A DNA stretch of 64,000 nucleotides, from positions 806,001-870,000 of the forward strand of contig NZ_CP095078.1 in the NCBI RefSeq assembly GCF_022919075.1, given 5' to 3'. The position numbers and the translations under genes were made by a program. The first letter of the stretch is position 1, and each line of letters starts with the position of its first letter. Positions 56,882 through 64,000 of this stretch are shown one piece after another. Under the pieces are notes generated by a model, which searched no databases, was not told the origin of the DNA, and saw only the letters and a program-made list of their open reading frames with translations. This DNA is from Nocardioides sp. W7 (GTDB lineage Bacteria; Actinomycetota; Actinomycetes; Propionibacteriales; Nocardioidaceae).

Positions 56882-57492
56882 CAGATCTCTCCCGCCTGCA
56901 CGAGGGCGACGCGCAGCTTGGCCAGGCAGCGGCCCCGGGTGGGCCCGATGCTGCCGATCGGCATGTCCAGGTCGCTGGCCAGCGCCTGGTAGTCGGGACG
57001 CCGCTCGAACGCGACCACCCGCAGCAGTCGCCGGCACCGCTCGGGCAGCGCGTCGACCGCGTGCCACAGCCGCGAGCGGGAGTCGTTCTCGACCGCGTCG
57101 GCCTCGGCGGATCGATCGGCGGGCAGCCGGGCGGCCAGCTCCTCGTCGGCCGCGGGCATGACGTGCTGGTCGGACTTCGCCACCCGCCAGGACTCGCGCC
57201 GCGCCGTCGTGGTCAGCCAGCCCCCGACGGCGGCCGGGTCGGCGATCGTCGTACGACGGCGCACCAGTGCCAGCCACGTCGTCTGGACGACGTCCTCGGC
57301 GGCCTCCTGGGGAAGCCGGTAGGCGCGGACCACGTGCCACAGCACGGGGGTCATCAGCCGGACCAGCTCGTCGAGCCCGGCCGGGTCTCCGCCGAGCCAG
57401 CGCTCGAACGCGTGTCCCGCGTCGACCCACAGCCGATCGGGGGGCGCGCCCGCCCCGGTCGCGACCCGTCCGGTCGCTCGACTCGCCGCCAT
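56881..57492 (-). CDS. ECF-like RNA polymerase sigma factor
   Basis: A 203-residue sigma factor. Region 2: DELVRLMTPVLWHVVRAYRLPQEAAEDVVQTTWLALVRRRTTIADPAAVGGWLTTTARRESWRVAK; region 4: VDALPERCRRLLRVVAFERRPDYQALASDLDMPIGSIGPTRGRCLAKLRVAL, with the GSIGPTRGRCL recognition helix typical of actinobacterial ECF sigma factors. ATG 57492 has GGAGG 5 nt upstream; an earlier ATG (57510) lacks one. First gene of the operon that continues with the anti-sigma-like, subtilase, CHAT and chagasin-like genes. Confidence 0.9.
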   Translation of the reverse strand: MAASRATGRVATGAGAPPDRLWVDAGHAFERWLGGDPAGLDELVRLMTPVLWHVVRAYRLPQEAAEDVVQTTWLALVRRRTTIADPAAVGGWLTTTARRESWRVAKSDQHVMPAADEELAARLPADRSAEADAVENDSRSRLWHAVDALPERCRRLLRVVAFERRPDYQALASDLDMPIGSIGPTRGRCLAKLRVALVQAGEI

Positions 57493-57640
57493 CCTCGCCT
57501 CCAGCACCATCACGTTCCCGAGGAGCAGGACGCGCTCGTCCTGATACCTCCGATGTGCCCCCACCCACATAGTGGTGCAGACCACCTCCGCGCGCCACGG
57601 TGTTCAGACCGGCCGGGACCGGTCAACTAGCCTCGGGGCC

Positions 57641-58798
57641 GTGACTTCCCCCGGCTCCGCCCTCAGCGTCCGCGAGATCTCCCCCGAGGAGCACCTCGCG
57701 TTCCTGCGGACCCGACCCTCGGCCTCGTTCCTGCAGACCCCCGCCTGGGGACAGGTCAAGGCGGAGTGGCGACGCGAGTCGCTCGGCTGGTACGACGGCG
57801 GGCAGCTCGTCGGCGCCGCGCTGGTGCTCTACCGCCAGCTCCCCCGGCTCAAGCGCTACCTCGCCTACCTGCCCGAGGGTCCGGTCATCGACTGGGACAC
57901 GGAGCAGCTCTCGGCCTGGCTGACCCCGATGACGGCGCACCTGAAGAAGCAGGGCGCGTTCGGCGTCCGGATGGGCCCGCCCGTGGTCACCCGCCGCTGG
58001 ACCGCCGCCCAGGTCAAGGAGGGCATCGCCGACCCCGCCGTACGACGCCTCGGCGACCTGCCGCCGACCGAGCGGGACGCCACCGGCGCCCGCGTGGTGG
58101 CCCAGCTGCACGAGCTCGGCTGGCGTCCCCAGGTCACCGAGGGCGGCTTCGCAGCGGGCCAGCCGCAGTACGTCTTCCAGGTCCCGCTCGTCGACGCCGA
58201 CGGCGCGCCCCGCACCGAGGAGGACGTCCTCAAGGGCATGAACCAGCTCTGGCGCCGCAACATCAAGAAGGCGGCGAAGGAGGGCGTCGAGGTCACCGTC
58301 GGCTCGACCGACGCGGACAGCAAGGACGACCTCGAGGCGTTCCACGAGCTCTACGTCCACACCGCCCGCCGCGACCACTTCACGCCGCGCCCGCTGTCGT
58401 ACTTCCGCACCATGACGGACGCGCTCACCAACGAGGACCCCGACCGGTTCCGGCTCTGGTTCGCCCGCCACGACGGCGACCTGGTCGCCGCCACCATCGC
58501 GGTCCGGGTCGGCACCCACTCCTGGTACTCCTACGGCGCCTCCTCCACCGAGAAGCGCGAGGTCCGCGGCTCCAACGCCGTCCAGTGGGCGATGATGCGC
58601 GACGCGCTCGCGTCCGGCGCGCACGTATACGACCTGCGCGGCATCACCGACACCCTCGACTCCGACGACTCCCACGTCGGGCTGATCCAGTTCAAGGTCG
58701 GCACCGGCGGCGAGGCGGTCGAGTACGCCGGAGAGTGGGACCTCCCGCTCAACCGGGCTCTCTACGCCGCCTTCGACCTCTACATGAAGCGACGCTGA
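57641..58798 (+). CDS. FemA/FemB-family peptidoglycan interpeptide-bridge transferase
   Basis: A 385-residue protein with two GNAT-like halves. SFLQTPAWGQVKAEWRRESLGWYDGGQLVGAALVLYRQLPRLKRYLAYLPEGPVIDW starts the first, KGMNQLWRRNIKKAAKEGVEVTVG and EAFHELYVHTARRDHFTPRPLSYFRTM the second, with YSYGASSTEKREVRGSNAVQWAMMRDALASGAHVYDLRGI near the end. These enzymes add amino acids from aminoacyl-tRNA to lipid II precursors in the cytoplasm. TAGCCT (57628-57633) is 7 nt before the GTG. The next gene starts 2 nt after its stop. Confidence 0.93.
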   Translation: MTSPGSALSVREISPEEHLAFLRTRPSASFLQTPAWGQVKAEWRRESLGWYDGGQLVGAALVLYRQLPRLKRYLAYLPEGPVIDWDTEQLSAWLTPMTAHLKKQGAFGVRMGPPVVTRRWTAAQVKEGIADPAVRRLGDLPPTERDATGARVVAQLHELGWRPQVTEGGFAAGQPQYVFQVPLVDADGAPRTEEDVLKGMNQLWRRNIKKAAKEGVEVTVGSTDADSKDDLEAFHELYVHTARRDHFTPRPLSYFRTMTDALTNEDPDRFRLWFARHDGDLVAATIAVRVGTHSWYSYGASSTEKREVRGSNAVQWAMMRDALASGAHVYDLRGITDTLDSDDSHVGLIQFKVGTGGEAVEYAGEWDLPLNRALYAAFDLYMKRR

Positions 58799-58800
58799 GA

Positions 58801-59859
58801 ATGTCCCTCACCCTGACCGTCGACGGCCCCCGCTGGCGCGCCCACCTGCGCGCCGTCGCCGAGACCCACCCCGGCCTGGTCCCCGTCGCCAAGGGCAACG
58901 GCTACGGCTTCACCCTCGGCCGGCTCGCCCGCAAGGCCGCCTGGCTGGGCGTCGACACCCTCGCCGTCGGGACGTACGACGAACTGCCGCACGTCGCGTC
59001 CCGCTTCGACGGCGACCTGCTGGTGCTCACCCCGTGGCGACCCTTCGGCGCGGCGCTCGAGACCGACCCGTCCCTGGCGCACCGGATCGTGCACACCCTC
59101 GGCCGCACCGATGACCTGACCGACCTGCTGGACCGCCAGCCCGACGCCCGGTTCGTGCTCGAGCGGATGACCAGCATGCAGCGGCACGGCTTCTCGGCCC
59201 GCGAGCTGTGGGCGGCGGCCCGCCTGCTGCACGACCGGCACCCGGGCGCCCGGCTCGAGGGCATCGCCCTGCACCTGCCGCTCGAGCAGGGCTCGCACCT
59301 CTCCGAGGTGGACCGGCTGATGAACGACGTGGTCGCGGCCGAGCTGCCGACCCGCACGGTCTGGGTCAGCCACCTGACCGACGCCGAGCTCGCCCAGCTG
59401 CGGGCGTCGTACGCCGACTACGACATCCGGCCCCGGATCGGCACCGGGCTGTGGCTCGGCGCCCGCGACGCGCTGCAGGTCACCGCGACGGTCCTGGACG
59501 TGCACGAGGTGGAGCGCGGGGACGCGTTCGGCTACCGCAGCCGCACCGCGCCCAAGTCCGGCCACCTGCTCGTCGTCAGCGGCGGCACCGCCCACGGCAT
59601 CGGGCTCGAGGCGCCGACCGGCGACCAGAGCATCCGGGCCCGCGCGGCCACCCTGGCCCGCGGCGGCCTGGACGCGGTCGGGTTCGTGCGCTCGCCGTTC
59701 TCGATCGACGGCAAGCAACGGCTCTTCGCCGAGCCGCCGCACATGCAGGCCTCGATGCTCTTCCTGCCGCACGGCCCCCGGGTGCCGGAGGTCGGCGAGC
59801 AGGTTCAGGTGCGGGTGCGCTACACCGCCACGACGTTCGACCGCGTCGTCGTGTCCTGA
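58801..59859 (+). CDS. Alanine racemase-like PLP-barrel protein
   Basis: A 352-residue fold-type III PLP protein. GLVPVAKGNGYGFTLGRLARKAAWLGVDTLAVGTYDEL holds the Schiff-base lysine (VAKGNGYG); LERMTSMQRHGFSARELWAAARLL and LPLEQG continue the barrel, RIGTGLWLG precedes the C-terminal beta domain. The racemase motif GYxDGxxR with the catalytic tyrosine is not evident (VSGGTAHGIG in its place), so racemisation of alanine is doubtful and another amino-acid chemistry is possible. Co-transcribed with FemAB (2-nt gap). Its last 40 bp overlap the convergent GT87-like gene. Confidence 0.85.
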   Translation: MSLTLTVDGPRWRAHLRAVAETHPGLVPVAKGNGYGFTLGRLARKAAWLGVDTLAVGTYDELPHVASRFDGDLLVLTPWRPFGAALETDPSLAHRIVHTLGRTDDLTDLLDRQPDARFVLERMTSMQRHGFSARELWAAARLLHDRHPGARLEGIALHLPLEQGSHLSEVDRLMNDVVAAELPTRTVWVSHLTDAELAQLRASYADYDIRPRIGTGLWLGARDALQVTATVLDVHEVERGDAFGYRSRTAPKSGHLLVVSGGTAHGIGLEAPTGDQSIRARAATLARGGLDAVGFVRSPFSIDGKQRLFAEPPHMQASMLFLPHGPRVPEVGEQVQVRVRYTATTFDRVVVS

Positions 59860-61256
59860 GACGGTTCGGGGGGTTCCCCGAGCCGGTCAGCGTCGACGCG
59901 GACCGGGTCGTAGCGCGGCAGCAGGATGTCGCGCACGACGAGGCCGACGAGGAAGAGCTCGCCCGCCATCCGCAGCACGATCGCGACCCAGTAGACGCCG
60001 CCGTCCCCGCCACCGCCCGGCGCGAGGAACCCGCCGAGGTACCACCACACGGCCGCGAAGTAGAACACCTCGGTCGCCTGCCACACGAGCTGGTCGCGCC
60101 AGCGCGGCCGGGCGAGCACCGCCAGCGGCAGCAGCCACAGGACGTACTGCGGTGAGTAGACCTTGTTGACCAGCAGGAAGCCGGCCACGATCAGGAAGCC
60201 GAGCTGGGCGAAGCGCGGCGTCTCGGGGGCGAGGACGCCTAGCACGAAGACCCCCACGCACCAGGCTCCGAACAGCAGCCACGACCAGGTGTTGATGGTC
60301 GAGGCGTCGACGCCGTCGGTGGCCTGGGAGATCACCAGCCACACCGAGCCGAGATCGGCGCCGCGGTCGGAGTTGAAGGTCCAGAAGACCTTCCACTCCT
60401 CGGGTCCCTGGAGGTACGCCGGGGCGTTCGCGAGCACCCAGGCGACCACGGCCGCGGCGGTCGTCACGAGGAAGTCACGCACCCGCTTGTCGCACAGGCA
60501 GATCACCAGCACCGCGCCGAGCAGGAACAGCGGGTAGAGCTTCGTCGCCGCGCCGAGGCCGATCAGCACGCCGGTCAGCACCGGGCGGTCCCGCGCCCAG
60601 GCCCACATCGCCGCGGCGACCAGCGCGACGGCGGCCAGGTCCCAGTTGACCAGCGCCGTGAGCGCGAGAGCCGGTGAGGCGGCGAACATCGCGGCGTCCC
60701 AGGGCCGGCGTGGGTCGACCCGCGCCAGCAGCCAGGCGGCGAGCAGGACCAGGGCGGCGAAGCCGATCGCGTTGACGATCACGAAGGCTCGGATCTCCCG
60801 CTGGATCTCGGGGTCGCCGAAGAGCTCGGCCGTGGGCCGCTGGGCGCGCTCGGAGACGTCGGGCGACCCGGTGATCAGGTGGGTGACCTTGGCGGTCGCC
60901 CAGGCCCAGTAGGAGATCCCGACGGGGTACTCCATCACCTCGTAACGGCTGCGCACGTCGAGGTCGTCGTCGTAGGGCCAGGCCAGCTCGGCGAACCCGC
61001 GCCCGGTGTAGAGGTAGGGCAGGTCGGAGTAGCACATCTGGGTGTAGCGCTGGGTGCCGTCGGTCCAGGTGTCGTCGTAGCAGGACGACTTCTGCACCAT
61101 CCCGAGCGCGAAGGTCAGCGCCGCGATCGCGAGCACCACCCGCACCGGCGTCCACCAGCGGTGGCGGCCGGCGCGCGTGCCGAGGGGCCCGCCCACGCCC
61201 GCGCTCACCGACGCGACGACGCCGTCGGTGTGCGTGGGGTGGACGGTGTCGCTCAC
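59820..61256 (-). CDS. GT87-like polyprenyl-phosphate mannosyltransferase (DUF2029)
   Basis: A 478-residue membrane protein with about 12 helices. The first large loop carries SSCYDDTWTDGTQRYTQMCYSDLPYLYTGRGFAELAWPYDD (with DLPYLYTGRGF) and RYEVMEYPVGISYWAWATAKV; later PWDAAMFAASPALALTALVNWDLAAVALVAAAMWAWAR, GLGAATKLYPLFLLGAVL and VNKVYSPQYVLWLLPLAVLARPRWRDQLVWQATEV match GT87/DUF2029 enzymes, which use polyprenyl-phosphate sugars to glycosylate envelope lipids. GTG overlaps the stop of the PBP gene (GTGA), so the two are coupled. Confidence 0.88.
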   Translation of the reverse strand: MSDTVHPTHTDGVVASVSAGVGGPLGTRAGRHRWWTPVRVVLAIAALTFALGMVQKSSCYDDTWTDGTQRYTQMCYSDLPYLYTGRGFAELAWPYDDDLDVRSRYEVMEYPVGISYWAWATAKVTHLITGSPDVSERAQRPTAELFGDPEIQREIRAFVIVNAIGFAALVLLAAWLLARVDPRRPWDAAMFAASPALALTALVNWDLAAVALVAAAMWAWARDRPVLTGVLIGLGAATKLYPLFLLGAVLVICLCDKRVRDFLVTTAAAVVAWVLANAPAYLQGPEEWKVFWTFNSDRGADLGSVWLVISQATDGVDASTINTWSWLLFGAWCVGVFVLGVLAPETPRFAQLGFLIVAGFLLVNKVYSPQYVLWLLPLAVLARPRWRDQLVWQATEVFYFAAVWWYLGGFLAPGGGGDGGVYWVAIVLRMAGELFLVGLVVRDILLPRYDPVRVDADRLGEPPEPSQDTTTRSNVVAV

Positions 61257-63475
61257 CGGCGCCCGGTCCCGCCCACGATCGGCGTCCCGGACGGGGTGGG
61301 ATCGGTCGGCGTCGGCACCGGCGGGGTCGTCGGCACCTCCGGGGTCGGCGTCGGCACCGGCGGGGGCGGCGGCTCCTGGGTCGGCGTCGGCTTCGGCTTC
61401 GGTTCCCTGGTCGGCTTCTTCGACGGCTTGTCCGACGGCTTCTTGGACGGCTTCTTGGACGGCTTCGGCGGCGGCGGGGTGTACGGCACGTGGCCGGTCT
61501 CGGGTGCGTCGCCGTCGACGTAGACGGCGGTCGGCAGGTCGCGGACCTCCTCGCCCTCCAGAGCCCGCGTCATCACCCCGGTCCAGGTCGCCGTCGGGAA
61601 GTCGCCGCCGAAGAAGCTCGGCAGCCAGTCGTCGAGCGGCTCGACACCCGTGCCGCGGACGTAGACCACCGAGGTGGCGAGCTGGGGCGTGAACCCGCTG
61701 AACCAGGACGAGACGACCCGGCCCTTGTCGTTGGTCGAGGTGCCCGTCTTGCCCGCCGCCGGCCGGCCCAGGGCGGAGGCGTCGGAGCCCGAGCCGGTCT
61801 TGATGACCTGCTGCATGGCGTACGAGACGTCGGCGGCTATGTCCTCGTCGAGGACCCGCTTCTTCTTGGCCTCGTGGACGTAGATCTCCTTGCCCCCACT
61901 GTCGAAGACCTTCTCGATGAGGTACGGCGCGGCGTACACGCCCTCGTTCGCGATGGTGGCGTACGCCGTGGCCATGTTGATCGGGCTGACCGTCGCGCTG
62001 CCGAGGGCGACCCCGACGTTGGGCTCCAGGCCCCGGGTGCGGCTGGGGAAGCCCGGCGCGCGGCGACCCGCCTTCGCCGGGGGGATGCCCATCGCGTTCA
62101 TCATCTTGACGACCTTCTCGGGACCGTTCGGCATGCTGTCGGTGAGGTCGATGAAGGCGGTGTTGATCGAGTCCTCGGTGGCCTTGATCAGGTTGACCCG
62201 GCCGTACGAGCTGTTGCCCTGGTTCTCGACGTCGGTGCTGCCGACGGTGATCGGGCTGTTGCCGTCGAAGGTGTCCTTGAGGGAGTAGCCGTCCTTGATA
62301 CCGGCCGCCAGCGCGAACGGCTTGAGGATCGAGCCGGCCTGGCCACCGGCCACCGCCCAGTTCAGCTGGGACTTCAGGTAGTCCTGGCCGCCGTAGAAGC
62401 CGCGGATCGCGCCGGTGCCCGGCTCGACGCTCGCGACCCCGACGTGCAGGTTCTTGTCGCTGAACCCCTCGGGCCGCGCCTCCTTGACCCCGGCGGCGGC
62501 CGCGTCCATGTCCTTCTTGGTGAGCGTGGTGGTCACCCGCAGGCCCTTGCCGACGACCTCCTCCTCGGGGAAGCCGAGCCGCTCGAGTTCCGCCTTGACC
62601 ATCGCGAGCATGTGGCCGCGCTGGCCGCCGTACGAGTCCTCCTTGACCACGGGCGGGAACTTGGGCAGCCGCCGCTGGGCCTTGGTCGACTCCTCCTCGG
62701 TGAGGTAGTCGAGGCCGACCATGGCGTCCAGGATGAAGTCGTAGCCGGCCTTGAGGCTCTCGACGGCGGCCTCGCCGTTGGCCGGGTCGTACGCCGTCGG
62801 GTTGTTCAGCACTCGGGCCAGCACCACCGACTGGCGCAGCGTGAGCTCGCTGGCCGGCTTGCGGAAGTACGCCTGCGCGGCCGCCTGGACGCCGTACGCC
62901 CCCCGACCGAAGTAGATCGTGTTGAGGTAGTTGGTCAGGATCTCCTTCTTGCTCTGCTGACGCTGGATCTTCAGCGACAAGATCGCCTCCTTCACCTTGC
63001 GGGTGTAGGAGCGGTCCTGGTTGAGGTAGAGGATCTTGACGTACTGCTGGGTGATCGTGGACGCACCCTGGGTGGTGCCGCCGGAGGCGTTGCTGAACGC
63101 CGCGCGCAGGATGCCCTTGGGGTCGAGGCCGCTGTCGGACCAGAAGGACTGGTTCTCCGCGGCGACCACCGCGTTCTGCAGGCTCTCCGGCATCTCCTCC
63201 AGCGGGATGATGTCGCGGTTCTGGGTGGCGAAGGTGCCGAGCTTGTCACCGTTGGCGTAGCTGACGACGGTGGTCTCGTCCTGGAACTCCTCGTTCGGCT
63301 TCGGTACGTCGATCGCCTGGTAGAGCGCCACGAACGAGCCGGCCGCGAGCAGGGTGCACACCAGCCCGACGATGCCGACCCACTTGGCGACCCGCAGCAC
63401 CTTCTGCTTGCGGGTCCGGGGAGGCTTCGGGGCCTTCTTCTGAGCGGGGCCGGCGGCCCGGCGCTTGCCATTCAC
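61253..63475 (-). CDS. Class A penicillin-binding protein (transglycosylase/transpeptidase)
   Basis: A 740-residue bifunctional peptidoglycan synthase. Cytoplasmic basic tail, one helix (VGIVGLVCTLLAAGSFVALYQ), GT51 domain (VVAAENQSFWSDSGLDPKGILRAAFSN, GASTITQQYVKILYLNQDRSYTRKVKEAILSLK), and transpeptidase domain with SILK (GGQAGSILKPF), SIN and GKTGTSTNDKG. The C terminus is a long Lys/Pro/Thr-rich tail (PPPPKPSKKPSKKPSDKPSKKPTREPKPKPTPTQ). GTG 63475 (VNGKRRAAG) with GGAG 9 nt upstream is preferred; an extension to 63580 is poorly supported. Followed by the coupled GT87-like gene. Confidence 0.92.
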   Translation of the reverse strand: MNGKRRAAGPAQKKAPKPPRTRKQKVLRVAKWVGIVGLVCTLLAAGSFVALYQAIDVPKPNEEFQDETTVVSYANGDKLGTFATQNRDIIPLEEMPESLQNAVVAAENQSFWSDSGLDPKGILRAAFSNASGGTTQGASTITQQYVKILYLNQDRSYTRKVKEAILSLKIQRQQSKKEILTNYLNTIYFGRGAYGVQAAAQAYFRKPASELTLRQSVVLARVLNNPTAYDPANGEAAVESLKAGYDFILDAMVGLDYLTEEESTKAQRRLPKFPPVVKEDSYGGQRGHMLAMVKAELERLGFPEEEVVGKGLRVTTTLTKKDMDAAAAGVKEARPEGFSDKNLHVGVASVEPGTGAIRGFYGGQDYLKSQLNWAVAGGQAGSILKPFALAAGIKDGYSLKDTFDGNSPITVGSTDVENQGNSSYGRVNLIKATEDSINTAFIDLTDSMPNGPEKVVKMMNAMGIPPAKAGRRAPGFPSRTRGLEPNVGVALGSATVSPINMATAYATIANEGVYAAPYLIEKVFDSGGKEIYVHEAKKKRVLDEDIAADVSYAMQQVIKTGSGSDASALGRPAAGKTGTSTNDKGRVVSSWFSGFTPQLATSVVYVRGTGVEPLDDWLPSFFGGDFPTATWTGVMTRALEGEEVRDLPTAVYVDGDAPETGHVPYTPPPPKPSKKPSKKPSDKPSKKPTREPKPKPTPTQEPPPPPVPTPTPEVPTTPPVPTPTDPTPSGTPIVGGTGRR

Positions 63476-63637
63476 GCGCGGTAGCTCCACGGGTCTCGGG
63501 TCGGGTTTGTACACGACGGTCGGTCTCGGCCACCACAGAGGGTACGCAACCGCGCCTACACGTCTCATTCCAGAATTCACGGCCGAGGCGGAGCGCCGAG
63601 ACCAGCGCCCCGATGCGACGAGAATTCCCGTCGGCCG

Positions 63638-63653
63638 GATATATCGCTACGAT
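63638..63653 (+). promoter_or_regulatory. Leaderless promoter with PadR-type dyad
   Basis: GATATATC (63638-63645) is an 8-bp palindrome that touches TACGAT (63648-63653), the -10 box 7 nt before the GTG at 63661. The GATATATCGC core is shared with the other PadR gene's upstream region (8187-8196), so autorepression by occlusion of the -10 is plausible. Confidence 0.55.
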
Positions 63654-63660
63654 AGGTCGC

Positions 63661-64000
63661 GTGGCACGTCGTGCAGAGACCATCGAGCTCGCAGTCCTCG
63701 GACTGCTGCACGAGGGACCCATGCACGGCTACGAGCTGCGCAAGCGGCTCAACCTGATGCTCGGCTGGGGCCGGGTGCTGTCCTACGGGTCGCTCTACCC
63801 GACCCTGAAGAAGATGCTGAAGGGGTCCCTCATCGAGGAGACCACCGCCACGGTCACCCCGGTCACCCGGCGCCCGCGCATCGTCTACCAGGTCACCGAG
63901 GCCGGCACCCGCGAGTTCGAGCGCCTGATGACGGAGGTCGGCCCGACCGCCTGGGAGGACGACAACTTCGACATCCGGTTCGCCTTCTTCGGGCGCACCG
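63661..64000 (+). CDS. PadR family transcriptional regulator, N-terminal part (runs off the window)
   Basis: 113 codons are visible from GTG 63661: IELAVLGLLHEGPMHGYELRKRLNLMLGWGRVLSYGSLYPTLKKMLKGSLIEE is the PadR winged helix, then RRPRIVYQVTEAGTREFERLM and the start of the C-terminal dimerisation domain (GPTAWEDDNFDIRFAFFGRT). In actinobacteria this PadR type commonly precedes the inositol-1-phosphate synthase gene near the rpsF-dnaB region; that gene would lie outside the window. Leaderless promoter with PadR-type dyad immediately upstream. Confidence 0.9.
   Translation, partial: MARRAETIELAVLGLLHEGPMHGYELRKRLNLMLGWGRVLSYGSLYPTLKKMLKGSLIEETTATVTPVTRRPRIVYQVTEAGTREFERLMTEVGPTAWEDDNFDIRFAFFGRT

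Noticed and set aside
51990..57492. Craspase (type III-E CRISPR) locus
   Set aside because: Although a TPR-CHAT protease and a sigma factor are present, no Cas7-11, Cas1/2, CRISPR array or Csx30/31-like gene was found; similarity is in logic only.
1..64000. tRNA or rRNA genes
   Set aside because: No cloverleaf with GTTCGANTC-type T-arm or rRNA-like sequence was recognised by eye on either strand; a covariance-model search would be decisive.

Overview
The window reads as chromosomal DNA of a high-GC actinobacterium, most likely Nocardioidaceae (Nocardioides-like). The evidence is very GC-rich third codon positions, frequent GTG/TTG starts, many start codons placed 6-8 nt after a TAnnnT box (leaderless genes), an F420-type LLM oxidoreductase, two ECF42-type sigma modules, and the block rpsF-ssb-rpsR-rplI-dnaB that in actinobacteria lies near the replication origin. 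No tRNA, rRNA, IS transposase, prophage or CRISPR array was seen.

Region 1-8.2 kb: the start of a FUSC-type membrane protein coupled to an acyl-CoA dehydrogenase, a MerR-thioredoxin pair, a Crp/Fnr regulator, an ABC exporter with a DesK/NarL-type two-component system, and a DUF1707-PadR pair. 8.2-23.8 kb: M3 oligopeptidase, ECF42 sigma with its YCII partner, VOC and DinB-type proteins, a GH6 hydrolase, MFS transporter, an unusual zinc-finger SDR, a DUF4396 membrane protein behind a CsoR-like copper operator, LLM oxidoreductase, P450-TetR, GNAT, and a large DUF429-RelA/SpoT fusion. 23.8-34 kb: pseudouridine catabolism (psuK-psuG) behind a YibE/F membrane protein, DoxX, lhgO, an AtoE-like transporter and a second ECF42/YCII module. 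34-41.7 kb: secreted Cu,Zn-SOD, a DrrAB-like ABC exporter with its MerR regulator, a membrane-anchored periplasmic-binding-like protein, hemerythrin, and a toxin-antitoxin pair.

41.7-48.2 kb holds dnaB, a DnaA-box-rich intergenic region, a MATE transporter, a secreted Ig-like protein and the ribosomal/ssb operon with a strong terminator. 48.2-52 kb: a soluble Ser/Thr kinase, an Xre/MmyB regulator divergent from an SDR, and endonuclease IV. 52-57.5 kb is the most unusual locus: a compact operon of ECF-type sigma factor, anti-sigma-like small protein, cytosolic subtilase with NPYHAG repeats, TPR-CHAT caspase-like protease, and a possible chagasin-like protein. 57.6-64 kb is a cell-envelope cluster (FemAB, racemase-like PLP protein, GT87-like mannosyltransferase, class A PBP) ending in a partial PadR gene.

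A recurrent structural signature is a set of intergenic, two-tier palindromes (an outer perfect arm, an unpaired spacer, and an inner, usually co-centred palindrome) that mostly sit just downstream of stop codons. Two further regulatory patterns come from comparison within the window: an almost identical promoter in front of both ECF42 modules, and a shared MerR-type promoter in front of the DrrAB-like operon and a decayed small gene.
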